12,607 bases of DNA from Defluviitaleaceae bacterium (GCA_009784355.1 WRBU01000011.1:1-12607), one strand, 5' to 3'; counted from the stretch's first letter, positions 1 to 7,327 are shown. Numbers and translations are program-made. Notes: a model not told the origin generated them from the letters alone.

Positions 1-35
1 CAACAAAAACCACCCAAGTTTATTCGGGTGGTTTT
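1..35 (-). terminator. Rho-independent terminator after the GNAT gene
   Basis: A perfect 10-bp stem (positions 6-15 pairing with 26-35; AAAACCACCC with GGGTGGTTTT) with a 10-nt loop lies just beyond the stop codon of the acetyltransferase gene (42-44). On the minus strand the stem runs into a short T-rich tail (TTTTTGTTG). It marks the end of the padR-to-GNAT operon. The T tract is short because the window ends here, so strength cannot be judged. The A-rich other side could also terminate transcription arriving from the left. Confidence 0.75.
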
Positions 36-41
36 AGGTTT

Positions 42-491
42 TTATTTTACGTTATACTTCATAGGAACAAGCACAAATCCAGATTCAAACCTAATGACTT
101 CGCCGTATTGCTCAAAGCCTAGTTTTTCGTAGAATTTGCAAACCTCTTGTTGCGCAGTTAGGACTATTTCGTTTCCTGCTTGTGCAATGATGTAGTCCAT
201 TGCGGCTTGCATTACTTTTTCGCCAAGACGCTTTCCCCGCATAAGTTTGTCAACAGCAACAAGCCCTATTCGCCACGTTTCACCCTCATTGACAATCCGA
301 GCTGTTGCAACTGGGTTATTGCCGTCTAAAACAAGAACATGAACGGCACTTTCGGCTAATTCGTCAAAAACTTCGTTTTTTGGCACGCCTTGCTCTTCTA
401 TAAACACTTTTTGTTTAAGTTTGTCAGCTAACGCACCTATTTCGGGCGAGTTGCCTATTTTGGTTAATAAATTATTCATTTTTATATCCAT
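42..491 (-). CDS. GNAT family N-acetyltransferase (YjcF/ElaA-like)
   Basis: A 149-residue GNAT-fold acyltransferase, expected to move an acetyl group from acetyl-CoA to an amine; the substrate is unknown. Visible marks are VFIEEQGVP (29-37), typical of the small YjcF-like GNAT proteins, the acetyl-CoA binding motif A around RIGLVAVDKLMRGKRLGEKVM (74-94), and FYEKLGF (120-126), the usual motif B. In the pyrophosphate loop the family pattern R-G-x-G-x-G/A reads R-G-K-R-L-G, so the middle glycine is an arginine. The annotated ATG at 491 directly abuts a TAGG. The ATG at 479 (residue 5) has AGGATGG eight bases upstream and may be the true start. It follows the ABC gene by 12 nt and precedes a terminator, so it is the last gene of the padR operon, where an acetyltransferase beside a drug-type exporter suggests detoxification (inference). 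Confidence 0.88.
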   Translation of the reverse strand: MDIKMNNLLTKIGNSPEIGALADKLKQKVFIEEQGVPKNEVFDELAESAVHVLVLDGNNPVATARIVNEGETWRIGLVAVDKLMRGKRLGEKVMQAAMDYIIAQAGNEIVLTAQQEVCKFYEKLGFEQYGEVIRFESGFVLVPMKYNVK

Positions 492-503
492 CCTACTAAA
501 CTA

Positions 504-2246
504 TTATGTATTTTGGTCTAATAATTTTTTGTACACACCACCTGCTGCTATAAGCTCGTCATGCGTGCCTGTTTCGGCTACCCTGCCCTCTTGCAGCACA
601 ACAATGATGTCCGCTGTTTGTATTGTGGCAAGATTGTGTGTGGTAATGAGGATTGTGTGGTCGTTTCGCAGGCTGTGGATGGTGTCCATGATATGCGCTT
701 CGCTTTCTTTATCAAGAGCGGACGTAGCTTCGTCAAAAACAAGAATTGGCGCACCTTTTACCAGCGCACGGGCAATGGCAACACGCTGTTTTTGTCCGCC
801 TGAAAGCCCCCCACCCTTTTCGCCGCTTTGAGCATCGTAACCGCCCTCTATTTCCATAACAAAGTCGTGGGCAAAGGCACGTTTTGCGGCTTTTTCTATT
901 TCTTCTTGCGAGGCATTTCCACCTGCACCCATTGCGATATTTTCGGCAATAGACATGTCGAATAGCTTGCAGCTTTGGTCAACATAGGCAAAATTTTTGC
1001 GCCAATTTTTGGTAGTAACGTCGTTATATCCCACACCGCCGATGTATAAAGGCATTTCGTCCCTTTCATACATACCTATAACCGCACGGAGCAATGTGGA
1101 TTTTCCGCTGCCGCTTTCGCCCACAAAGGCGACCATCTTGTTTTCGGGAATTTCTACGGAAATGCCTTGCAATGCCTCATTTTCTGCCATTTTATAGGTG
1201 AAGTTGAAATTATTTATTGTTATTTTGTAGTTGTTTAGGTTTGGTAATTGACCGCCGTTTTTGCGAGCGATTTCGTCATTTCTTGCAGACTGTTCATTGC
1301 TTGCGTCAAGCCTTGCGGCGACCTTGCCGCAGGCAACAATAGGTGGTTGCAAATTTGCATATGTCCTCCCTATGGCACCAAAAGCAAATACCGTTCCGGT
1401 AACAAGCGAAACTAAAAACATCAAGTCTGAAAGGTCAAGCGAACCTTGTATTACTAAAAAACCGCCAAAACCAAAGGTTAAGCCAAGGGTAAGCCAGCCC
1501 TGCACAGTGGTGAAAACTCCTTGAAAAGCCGAAATTGCCGCACGCTTAAAGTCCAAAAGGCGCAATTTGCCGCTTTCGTTGTCAAAATGCATTAATGCAC
1601 GGTTTTGCATATTGTAAGCCCTTGTGGTAAGCCCGCCTGAAAAAATATTGCTCACAGAGCTTACTGCGGCGGCATTTGCTTCCAGTTGTTCTTTACCAAT
1701 GCGTGAAAGGGGCTTTGTAAAGCGGTTTTGTGCCAAAAATGCCAGCCCGCCAATTAAAAATGTGCCAACGCCAATCATCCAATTAGTCCAAAATATAAAT
1801 ATGCCAAAGCCCACGATAGAGATGATGCAATTTAAAAATTCTCTCATAGGGTTGTCAAAAATTTCTGATGCTGTGTCTGCTTCGGTGTTTATTGCCGCTA
1901 CAGACTCGCCCGTATGGGATGCTTGGGAATTTTCCAGCCCCGTGTTTACAAAACTGCGGAGCAAATCTTTTTTCATGTCTTTGGTAGCTTTTATGGATGC
2001 CACCACATAGATGTAAACCCCGCCAGCTATTGCTACCATAATTGCAAGTACACTAATGCCCATCACAAGTATTGCATCCCACATTATTTGGGCATCACTT
2101 GCCAATATTGCCGCCATTACCCCAGCCATAAATGTGGCAAAAACAATCCCGAAAAAAAAGCCTTGGGCAGAATACATAAACATCCCTAGTCCGTAGGAGA
2201 GCCAATAAGGGCGCATGTAACCAAAAATTCTTTTAAATGACTTCAT
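504..2246 (-). CDS. ABC exporter half-transporter (fused TMD-NBD), second of a pair
   Basis: A 580-residue type IV ABC exporter half: an N-terminal six-helix transmembrane domain (about residues 15-300, hydrophobic segments visible near 18-45, 57-82, 135-175 and 240-295) followed by a nucleotide-binding domain. ATPase motifs are complete: Walker A GESGSGKST with Lys382, Q-loop in FAYVDQSCKLF, signature LSGGQ (481-485), Walker B ILVFDEATSALD with Asp505/Glu506, and switch His537 in ITTHN. It should pump a hydrophobic compound or peptide across the cytoplasmic membrane. Its ATG directly abuts the TAG of the preceding ABC gene, with GGGAGGTGG as ribosome site inside that gene's end, so the two are translationally coupled and probably form a heterodimer. 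Both halves keep the catalytic Glu, unlike the many heterodimers with one degenerate site. The substrate cannot be read from sequence. Confidence 0.95.
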   Translation of the reverse strand: MKSFKRIFGYMRPYWLSYGLGMFMYSAQGFFFGIVFATFMAGVMAAILASDAQIMWDAILVMGISVLAIMVAIAGGVYIYVVASIKATKDMKKDLLRSFVNTGLENSQASHTGESVAAINTEADTASEIFDNPMREFLNCIISIVGFGIFIFWTNWMIGVGTFLIGGLAFLAQNRFTKPLSRIGKEQLEANAAAVSSVSNIFSGGLTTRAYNMQNRALMHFDNESGKLRLLDFKRAAISAFQGVFTTVQGWLTLGLTFGFGGFLVIQGSLDLSDLMFLVSLVTGTVFAFGAIGRTYANLQPPIVACGKVAARLDASNEQSARNDEIARKNGGQLPNLNNYKITINNFNFTYKMAENEALQGISVEIPENKMVAFVGESGSGKSTLLRAVIGMYERDEMPLYIGGVGYNDVTTKNWRKNFAYVDQSCKLFDMSIAENIAMGAGGNASQEEIEKAAKRAFAHDFVMEIEGGYDAQSGEKGGGLSGGQKQRVAIARALVKGAPILVFDEATSALDKESEAHIMDTIHSLRNDHTILITTHNLATIQTADIIVVLQEGRVAETGTHDELIAAGGVYKKLLDQNT

Positions 2247-4015
2247 CTACGCCACCTCCCCTTTCCCATTGCCGCTTACACGGCTTTGATACAAATTTTT
2301 GTAAGCGTCGTTTGTTGCAAGCAGTTGTTCGTGGCTGCCTACCCCTGCCACTTTGCCGCCTTCCATAACCACAATGGTGTCGCATGTTGCAATGGCGGCG
2401 GCTCTGTGGGCAACCATTACCACAGTCTTGCCTTGCGCCAGCCTGTCAAAACTTTCCAGCACCTGCGCCTCTGTTATTGGGTCAAGGGCGGATGTTGCTT
2501 CGTCAAACAAAACAACGGGGGCATCTTTGTAAAAGGCTCTTGCAAGGGCTATGCGCTGTCTTTGTCCGCCCGACACATTTTCGGCAGCTTCTGCAAGCAC
2601 TGTGTCAAAGCCTTCGGGCAGGCTGTCAATAAATTCCAATATACCGGCATCCGCACAAACTTTGCGCAACTTCTCCATGTCTGGCTCGTCAGAGCAAGCA
2701 ATATTGCGCCCGATGGCTTCTGGGAACAAAAAGCTGTCTTGCGGAACGTATGTAAAAAATTCACGAAGGCTTCCCTTGACACATGCACCGTGTCCTTGCC
2801 GCCTATTGAAATTCTGCCGCTTTTTGGCTCATGCAGCCCTAAAAGCATTTTTAGTATTGTGGATTTTCCGCTGCCGCTGCCGCCCACAATGGCAACACGG
2901 CTACCCGGCTTAATATGCAAGCTAATGTCAGTAAGAGCTTGGAAGCTCTCTTCCCCTTCCCCGTATGCAAAATTTACATTGCTAAACATTATGTCGGCGG
3001 TTTGGTTTGGTTTTAATGTATCACCTTTTTGCAGGTCTTCCAAATTATGTGCTGTGGTTTCGTTAAAACGGTTTGCGCCTGCACGTAATTGTTGTACCCC
3101 TATTAAGTTTTGCGAAAGCATCATCAACCAGTCGCTTGCCGCAGCTGCAATGCTCAAAAATGCAATATATTCGCCCACTGTCATTGGGTGGTAGTAGTCC
3201 ATAACATTTGTTGCCGTACCCGCAATAAGTATTATAAGAGGGGCAACTGATGCTAAAATACCAAACATAATAAGTGGTAACTGCATTACCAAGCGTGCTT
3301 TTGTTGCTTTAACAAAGCCGTCGTATTTTTCTAAATATCTCCGCTCAATTTCTTCCTCCAGCCCGTAGGCGGTTATGGTGGAAATATTTTGCAGTCCGTC
3401 ATTTACCACGGCGTTAAACTCTGCCCGCTTTTCGCTTGCTATTTTCGCCTTTTTTTGTATAGGCATCGAAACAACAATTTGCAGCACCATCAAAACAGGA
3501 AACATTGCCAAAAATATTAGCGTATATGTACTATTAATTATGAACATAAACACAAAGGAGGCTATTAGCGTGAAGATACTCCCCACAACTTGCAAGCCGC
3601 CATTTGTTATAAAGTTTGTAGCAGCAGGCACGTCGTTGGAAAAAACAGACAACGACTGACCGCTGTTTGCCGCCTGAAACTTGCTAAACGGCACGTGCAA
3701 AAAATAACGTGCAAAATTTTTGCGGAAAGTGTAGCCCAACTTACCGCTGTAACGCCCAAGGGCGAAAGCCGAAATTGCTGAAAACAAGGCTAAAATTGCC
3801 GTTACCAGCCCAAGCCACAACAACAAGTTAAGTAATACGTCAATGTTTTGGGTGTAGGCATCCACCTCATTTTGCGCCGCCTGCCCCAAAGCACCCGCCA
3901 GCCAAAAACGGATGGTTTCTGCCACGGCAATGCCTGCCGCTAAAAATAGGAATATCGCACTAAACCCGCCAATGCGTACCCCATTTTTGCGCAGGGTTTC
4001 AAAAAATGCTTTCAT
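2247..4015 (-). pseudogene. ABC exporter half-transporter (TMD-NBD), first of a pair, split by a -1 frameshift
   Basis: Two overlapping frames together encode one ABC exporter half of about 589 residues. The upstream frame (4015 down to 2549) carries the transmembrane domain and Walker A GGSGSGKST (Lys384). The downstream frame (open below about 2760, to 2247) carries Q-loop TYVPQDSFLF, signature VSGGQ (about 481-485), Walker B VVLFDEATSALD and H-loop VMVAHR. Neither piece alone is a full ATPase. The frames join near 2754-2760 at a run of six Ts (minus strand), where one extra T, or a -1 ribosomal slip, restores the whole protein. The start at 4015 has AGGAGG seven bases upstream, 1 nt after the Nudix stop. 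All ATPase motifs on both sides of the break are intact, which argues for a recent lesion, a base-calling error in a homopolymer, or recoding. Without slippage the zero frame adds about 69 unrelated residues after the break. Confidence 0.85.
2748..2777 (-). other. Candidate -1 frameshift site (slippery U UUU UUA with upstream SD-like AAGGGAAG)
   Basis: In the zero frame the codons read GTG AAT TTT TTA CAT, so the heptamer T TTT TTA is phased exactly as X XXY YYZ. Slipping back one base after TTA gives ACA TAC GTT CCG CAA (T-Y-V-P-Q), which is precisely the frame needed for the Q-loop and the rest of the ATPase. The purine-rich AAGGGAAG ends 10 nt before the heptamer, the layout known from bacterial dnaX, where an internal SD stimulates -1 frameshifting. 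I see no strong stem-loop immediately downstream. A simple one-base deletion in the T run explains the same data. Confidence 0.4.
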
Positions 4016-4016
4016 T

Positions 4017-4541
4017 TTACGCCCTCCTGTCCTCGCTCACAAACTCCAAAGTTTGCGGCAGGTTTGAAATTTTTTCATATATAAAATTTGGATACAACTT
4101 GTATTTTTTAATATCTTTGACGGGTAGCCAATGCAGGCTTTCTTTTTCACCGCCAAAACCTATGCTTTGACATATCACATCTCTGCTACCCCTTGGCTTC
4201 ATTAAAAAATAAAATGCTATTTCGTGGCAGTCCATGCCTTTAAGGACTGGGGCATCGGTTACATTGTCAAAAATATTTTCATACACAAAAACAAGCCGTT
4301 CAATTTCATAATTCGTGCCTGTTTCTTCAAAGACCTCACGTTTCACGGCTGTTTCGGCGGTTTCCATATGGTTTACGCCACCGCCGGGGAAGTAGTAATA
4401 ATCCGCACTGTCGTTTGTTACCATTAATAGGTAGTCACCCTCGATAATAATTGCTTTTGCACCTAGGTTGAAAAACCGCCCGTCTTTTGCAAAGCGTATA
4501 TCCACCCTCATCACTCCTTCGCCTTTACATACTAATTCCAT
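4017..4541 (-). CDS. Nudix hydrolase
   Basis: A Nudix-fold hydrolase of up to 174 residues, cleaving a nucleoside diphosphate linked to another moiety using Mg2+. The complete Nudix box G-x5-E-x7-R-E-U-x-E-E-x-G-U occupies residues 54-76 (Gly54, Glu60, REVFEETGT at 68-76). The substrate cannot be told from the box alone. The start is uncertain: the ATG at 4541 has no well-placed ribosome site, the ATG at 4511 has AAGGAG only 2 nt upstream, and the GTG at 4505 has the same AAGGAG 8 nt upstream and would start the protein at M-D-I-R-F, a beginning I know from Nudix relatives. I favour 4505 or 4511. It lies between padR and the ABC pair, 1 nt from the latter, and is co-transcribed with them. Its role beside an exporter may be nucleotide clean-up or modification of a drug (inference). 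Confidence 0.92.
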   Translation of the reverse strand: MELVCKGEGVMRVDIRFAKDGRFFNLGAKAIIIEGDYLLMVTNDSADYYYFPGGGVNHMETAETAVKREVFEETGTNYEIERLVFVYENIFDNVTDAPVLKGMDCHEIAFYFLMKPRGSRDVICQSIGFGGEKESLHWLPVKDIKKYKLYPNFIYEKISNLPQTLEFVSEDRRA

Positions 4542-4551
4542 TTAAAATCAT
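4525..4551 (-). CDS. Possible 8-codon leader ORF before the Nudix gene
   Basis: Between padR and the Nudix gene, ATG at 4551 opens an eight-codon frame (M-I-L-N-G-I-S-M) ending in TAA at 4525-4527. AAGGAG lies about 8 nt before its ATG, better spaced than any site before the annotated Nudix ATG at 4541. The frame stops just ahead of the AAGGCGAAGGAG that would serve the 4511/4505 starts, so it could couple translation. It is too short to prove coding. Confidence 0.2.
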   Translation of the reverse strand: MILNGISM

Positions 4552-4567
4552 GGACTGCTCTCCTTCA

Positions 4568-5185
4568 CTATTCCCAAACACCTTGTGTTTGGGGTTCAGT
4601 CGGCACTCCATGTATTAAATTGGAATTAGTATCAGACAACTCTTTTTCCAGTCTATCGATACATTCCTGCGTCCATTGTATGACCATTTTTGCTTCTGCA
4701 ATGCCAAAATCAACCGCCATTTGCCAATACAGGCTTTCTTCTTCGCCATTTTTAAAGCTGGATTTAAAGCCTTCGATAAGCTCTTTATTTTTTTGAATAT
4801 GCGGCTCTAGGGCTGCAACATAATCGTCCCGCTCTTTTTTTAATTTGCGCAAGGTTTCTTCGGGGGATACTGCACCAAGCAGTATATTTATTAATAATGG
4901 ACTGCGGCGGTTTTGGTACAAGTCTGCAGGTTCGTGCAGCCATTTTTCTAATGCCTTCATCCCATCGTCTGTTATTGAAAAAACCCGCTTGTTTGGCTTG
5001 CCTTCTTGCACAACGACTTGTGAAGACACCCAGCCTTGCTCCTGCATACGGTTAAGCTCCCTATGAATTTGGCTGTGTTGGGCGTGCCAAATGCTGTTTA
5101 TTGTTTCTTTAAACAGCTTGGCGAGGTCGTATCCCGTGCTGTCGCTGTATCTCAACAACCCAAGAAGCCCAAAGGTCAAGGACAT
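4568..5185 (-). CDS. PadR family transcriptional regulator
   Basis: A 205-residue PadR-type repressor. The N-terminal winged helix (about 1-80) begins M-S-L-T-F-G-L-L-G-L-L and continues with the GYDLAKLF and HRELNRMQEQGWV segments that form the DNA-reading helix and wing. The C-terminal part (about 90-182) is helical and charged, as in the PadR dimerisation domain (Vir_act_alpha_C). I chose ATG 5185 rather than the longer frame from 5290, because GAGGTG sits 7 nt before it and the longer version would extend through the promoter. It is the first gene of an operon with Nudix, two ABC halves and a GNAT. PadR proteins commonly control adjacent multidrug exporters (LadR with LmrCD is the known example), so it probably represses this operon until a compound binds. 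Its own promoter carries a matching palindrome. Confidence 0.93.
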   Translation of the reverse strand: MSLTFGLLGLLRYSDSTGYDLAKLFKETINSIWHAQHSQIHRELNRMQEQGWVSSQVVVQEGKPNKRVFSITDDGMKALEKWLHEPADLYQNRRSPLLINILLGAVSPEETLRKLKKERDDYVAALEPHIQKNKELIEGFKSSFKNGEEESLYWQMAVDFGIAEAKMVIQWTQECIDRLEKELSDTNSNLIHGVPTEPQTQGVWE

Positions 5186-5200
5186 AATAATCACCTCATA

Positions 5201-5224
5201 ATATATGATACTGGTATTATATAT
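5201..5224. promoter_or_regulatory. Inverted repeat overlapping the padR -10 box, likely PadR operator
   Basis: ATATATGATAC (5201-5211) and GTATTATATAT (5214-5224) form an 11-bp inverted repeat with one mismatch around a 2-bp centre. It covers the -10 box and the presumed start of transcription of padR, so a bound dimer would block RNA polymerase. Assignment to PadR is inferred from position and from the family's habit of autoregulation. Confidence 0.6.
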
Positions 5225-5244
5225 TACAAAAGTGATGCTGTCAA
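5216..5244 (-). promoter_or_regulatory. Consensus sigma-A promoter of the padR operon
   Basis: On the minus strand TTGACA (5244-5239) and TATAAT (5221-5216) are separated by exactly 17 bp; both hexamers are perfect. Transcription should start near 5209, about 24 nt before the padR ATG at 5185. No other promoter of this quality is seen further down to the GNAT gene, so it probably drives all five genes. Confidence 0.85.
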
Positions 5245-5270
5245 TAGGGAAATATAAAAATATTTTACAC

Positions 5271-5324
5271 AAAAAAACCGCCGATGTCAATCAACCAATG
5301 GTTGCGTTTTGAAAAAAGGCGGTT
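5271..5324 (-). terminator. Probable terminator at the end of the deoD operon
   Basis: On the minus strand AACCGCC (5324-5318) pairs with GGCGGTT (5282-5276) and is followed by a run of Ts (5277-5271). The long loop contains a second small hairpin, CAACC-ATT-GGTTG, giving a branched structure. It lies between the deoD end and the padR promoter, where the upstream operon should stop. The loop is longer than usual, so strength is uncertain. The copy-like string GGTTGCGTTTT at 5300-5310 and 5321-5331 suggests the region is partly repeat-derived. Confidence 0.5.
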
Positions 5325-5349
5325 GCGTTTTTGGCTTGCCCATGGGGTT

Positions 5350-5443
5350 GTAGGGGCGGTTTTTAACCGCCCGCCATACTTTCGGTTGATGGGCGCGTTT
5401 TGCAAAACGTCAACTTCTGCGGGCGGATAAAATCCGCCCCTAC
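5350..5443. repeat. REPIN-like double hairpin repeat, copy 1
   Basis: Two 25-nt arms, 5350-5374 and 5419-5443, are inverted copies of each other (23/25), each beginning GTAGGGGCGG at its outer end. Each arm is itself an 8-bp hairpin with a TTT loop. The two mismatches between arms are the two members of a single base pair, A-T in one arm and T-A in the other, so the hairpin is kept. The spacer holds a 14-bp palindrome CGTTTTGCAAAACG (5396-5409). The same family recurs at 11800-11905. The right outer end supplies the TAG stop codon of deoD. Confidence 0.85.
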
Positions 5444-6159
5444 GGGGTGTGTGCCACGCTCAGTGCGATTTTTACCATATCCATAAAGCCTTCTTGGCGT
5501 TCTTTTGATGTGGTTTGCTCGTGGGTAAACACTAGGTCTGAAATGGTAAGTATGGCAAGGGCTCGTTTACTTAGCCTTGCGGCTGTAGCGTAAAGTCCTG
5601 CTGCTTCCATTTCTACTGCGAGTATACCCATTTTTTGCCAATTTTTCATTGTGCTGCCGTCACCATCACCGTAAAATACGTCGCTTGTTAGCACATTGCC
5701 CACGTGGACATTTTTACCCGCATTTTGGGCGGCATTTACTGCGCTGGATAAAAGCCCGTAGTCGGCAATGGGCGCAAAAGTCCCGTTTAGCCCGTATTGG
5801 TTGATAAATGCACTGTCCGTGCTTGCCCCTTGGGCAATTACAATATCCCGCAGGGCAACATGGGGTGCAATGCCCCCTGCCGTGCCAACACGAATAATGC
5901 TTTGCACGCCGTAAAATTTATAAAGCTCGTAGGCATAAATGCCCATTGAGGGGATGCCCATGCCAGAGCCCATTACAGACACGGCACTCCCTTCATATTT
6001 GCCCGTAAAACCGAGCATCCCCCGCACGGTATTAAACTGCACGACATTTTGCAAAAAATTCTCTGCAATAAATTTTGCTCGAAGCGGGTCGCCGGGCATT
6101 ATTACGATTTGGGCAATTTCGCCTGCTCCCTTTGCTTCTATATGCGGTGTTGGTGTCAT
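5440..6159 (-). CDS. deoD: Purine nucleoside phosphorylase, DeoD type
   Basis: A 239-residue hexameric-type (class I) purine nucleoside phosphorylase, splitting purine (deoxy)nucleosides with phosphate into base and (deoxy)ribose 1-phosphate in the salvage pathway. It aligns by eye along its full length with E. coli DeoD: TPHIEAKG near the start (His6), PGDPLRAKFIAE with Arg27, VRGMLGFTG with Arg46, IIRVGTAGG with Arg90 (Thr93 where E. coli has Ser), VEMEAAGLY (182-190), the catalytic Asp208 in ISDLVFTHEQTT, and Arg221. The start has AAGGGGGAG before it and lies 1 nt after the TPR gene stop, so they are co-transcribed. The stop codon TAG is the outer end of a repeat element, and the tail after VKIALSVAHTP is slightly shorter than in E. 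coli. Its presence at the end of a chaperone/sensor operon is unusual. Confidence 0.96.
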   Translation of the reverse strand: MTPTPHIEAKGAGEIAQIVIMPGDPLRAKFIAENFLQNVVQFNTVRGMLGFTGKYEGSAVSVMGSGMGIPSMGIYAYELYKFYGVQSIIRVGTAGGIAPHVALRDIVIAQGASTDSAFINQYGLNGTFAPIADYGLLSSAVNAAQNAGKNVHVGNVLTSDVFYGDGDGSTMKNWQKMGILAVEMEAAGLYATAARLSKRALAILTISDLVFTHEQTTSKERQEGFMDMVKIALSVAHTP

Positions 6160-6160
6160 T

Positions 6161-7315
6161 TTACGCTCCCCCTTGGTCTGTGGCTCTGTATTCTTCTTTA
6201 AGCATCTCCAAAATCTTTGCGAGACTGTTTTGGTAGTCTTTTATGCGCCCGTCCGCCTTTTTTACACGGGCTTGCTCCAAAATGGCGTGCGGGTTTTGGG
6301 GTTCAAGCTGTAAAGCCTTTGAAATAGCCCCCAACGCCCTTACGAGGTTATAGTCCTTGCGGTAATACTCTGCTAATGCTATCCATAATTTTACATTTGA
6401 CCTATCTGTCATCATAGCTTTTTCTATTGTTTTTATTGCCGCTGGCACGTTGCCGCTGTCTGCTTGGGTGTTCGCCATTTTTTGGTAATATGCTAAATCT
6501 TGGTCGCCTTCGTCTATGGTTTGCAAAATCGCAATTCCTTTTTCAAACTGGCGTGTCCTCATGTAGCAGTCGCTTAAAGCGTAGATATAATCGGGGTCAT
6601 ATGCCGCCTGCAAAGCTAAAGTAAAAAGTTTTATGCCTTCAAAATAATTTCTTTGGGCGTAGCTAATGCGCCCCATGAGGTATAATGCTTCGGGGTGGCT
6701 TGGGTCAATTTGCGCCAAATTACGCCTTGCGTCTTCAAAAAGCTCTGCGGCAATAAGGGCTTCTATGTGGTTAAAGCGCAGTTGTTTGTTGTCCGCTTCC
6801 ATATCTGCCGACTTGCCAAAAAATTCTGCTGAAAGAGCTGCATTGCCCATATGCAAAAGGGCAAGCCCTGCGTTGTTTAGCAATGCCGCATTCTCGTGAT
6901 GTTTAAGAGCCAATGTGTAAAATTCAAAGGCTTTTTCGCCATTTTTTTGTTGCAACCAAAAGTCGCCTTGTTCCTTATATCTTTCCCATTCGTTGCGGTT
7001 TTGCCAGTCGTCAAGCTCTTTTTTTAGGTTTGCAACTGCATTTTGCGGCAAATAACCTGTGAGGGATAGGAATTTCAAATAAGCCATGGAAGCATTTTCC
7101 ATAATGGCGATGACCTTCATTTGTTCAAGTATTTTGTGCAGCCCAATGCTTTCAAGCCATTTTAAAAAAGGCTCGCCAAAAACATCACCCATGGACTGGC
7201 GAAAGTGGTGCAAGCCGTGATACAGAGCCTCTTCAAATGAATAGATGCTAATGCCTGTCATTTCAAAGCGGTAGGGTGTGGCGTTGTTTTCAATTTGGGA
7301 TACACAAAGGTGCAA
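6161..7315 (-). CDS. TPR-repeat protein with a distinct N-terminal domain
   Basis: A 384-residue soluble protein without signal peptide or membrane segment. Residues 1-105 form a separate domain beginning L-C-V-S-Q and containing the pattern P-Y-x-F-E-x-T-G-I-S-I-Y-S-F-E-E-A. This resembles the start of TPR proteins I associate with Clostridia, but I know no function for it. Residues 110-375 hold seven or eight tetratricopeptide repeats, for example around 110-143 (GDFWLQQKNGEKAFEFYTLALK) and 308-341 (WIALAEYYRKDYNLVRALGAISKALQLEP), a scaffold for protein contacts. The start is TTG at 7315, chosen because AGGAGG lies 8 nt upstream; the first ATG (residue 19) has no such site. It lies 12 nt after the hemerythrin-CheX gene and 1 nt before deoD. 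With an Hsp70-type protein in the same operon it may act as its co-chaperone (inference). Confidence 0.85.
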   Translation of the reverse strand: MHLCVSQIENNATPYRFEMTGISIYSFEEALYHGLHHFRQSMGDVFGEPFLKWLESIGLHKILEQMKVIAIMENASMAYLKFLSLTGYLPQNAVANLKKELDDWQNRNEWERYKEQGDFWLQQKNGEKAFEFYTLALKHHENAALLNNAGLALLHMGNAALSAEFFGKSADMEADNKQLRFNHIEALIAAELFEDARRNLAQIDPSHPEALYLMGRISYAQRNYFEGIKLFTLALQAAYDPDYIYALSDCYMRTRQFEKGIAILQTIDEGDQDLAYYQKMANTQADSGNVPAAIKTIEKAMMTDRSNVKLWIALAEYYRKDYNLVRALGAISKALQLEPQNPHAILEQARVKKADGRIKDYQNSLAKILEMLKEEYRATDQGGA

Positions 7316-7327
7316 GAGGGCTTCCTC

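Noticed and set aside
2286..3194. Long plus-strand open frame (302 codons) opposite the first ABC gene
   Set aside because: It is antisense to a region encoding clear ABC motifs, its product is Cys-rich and without family features, and it has no ribosome site; it is a by-product of the other strand.
5186..5290. N-terminal extension of PadR by 35 residues from ATG 5290
   Set aside because: It would run through the consensus promoter and operator; ATG 5185 has a well-placed GAGGTG and gives the normal PadR N-terminus.
5350..5443. CRISPR array
   Set aside because: The repeats are inverted, only two arms per element, with no series of equally spaced direct repeats and no cas genes.
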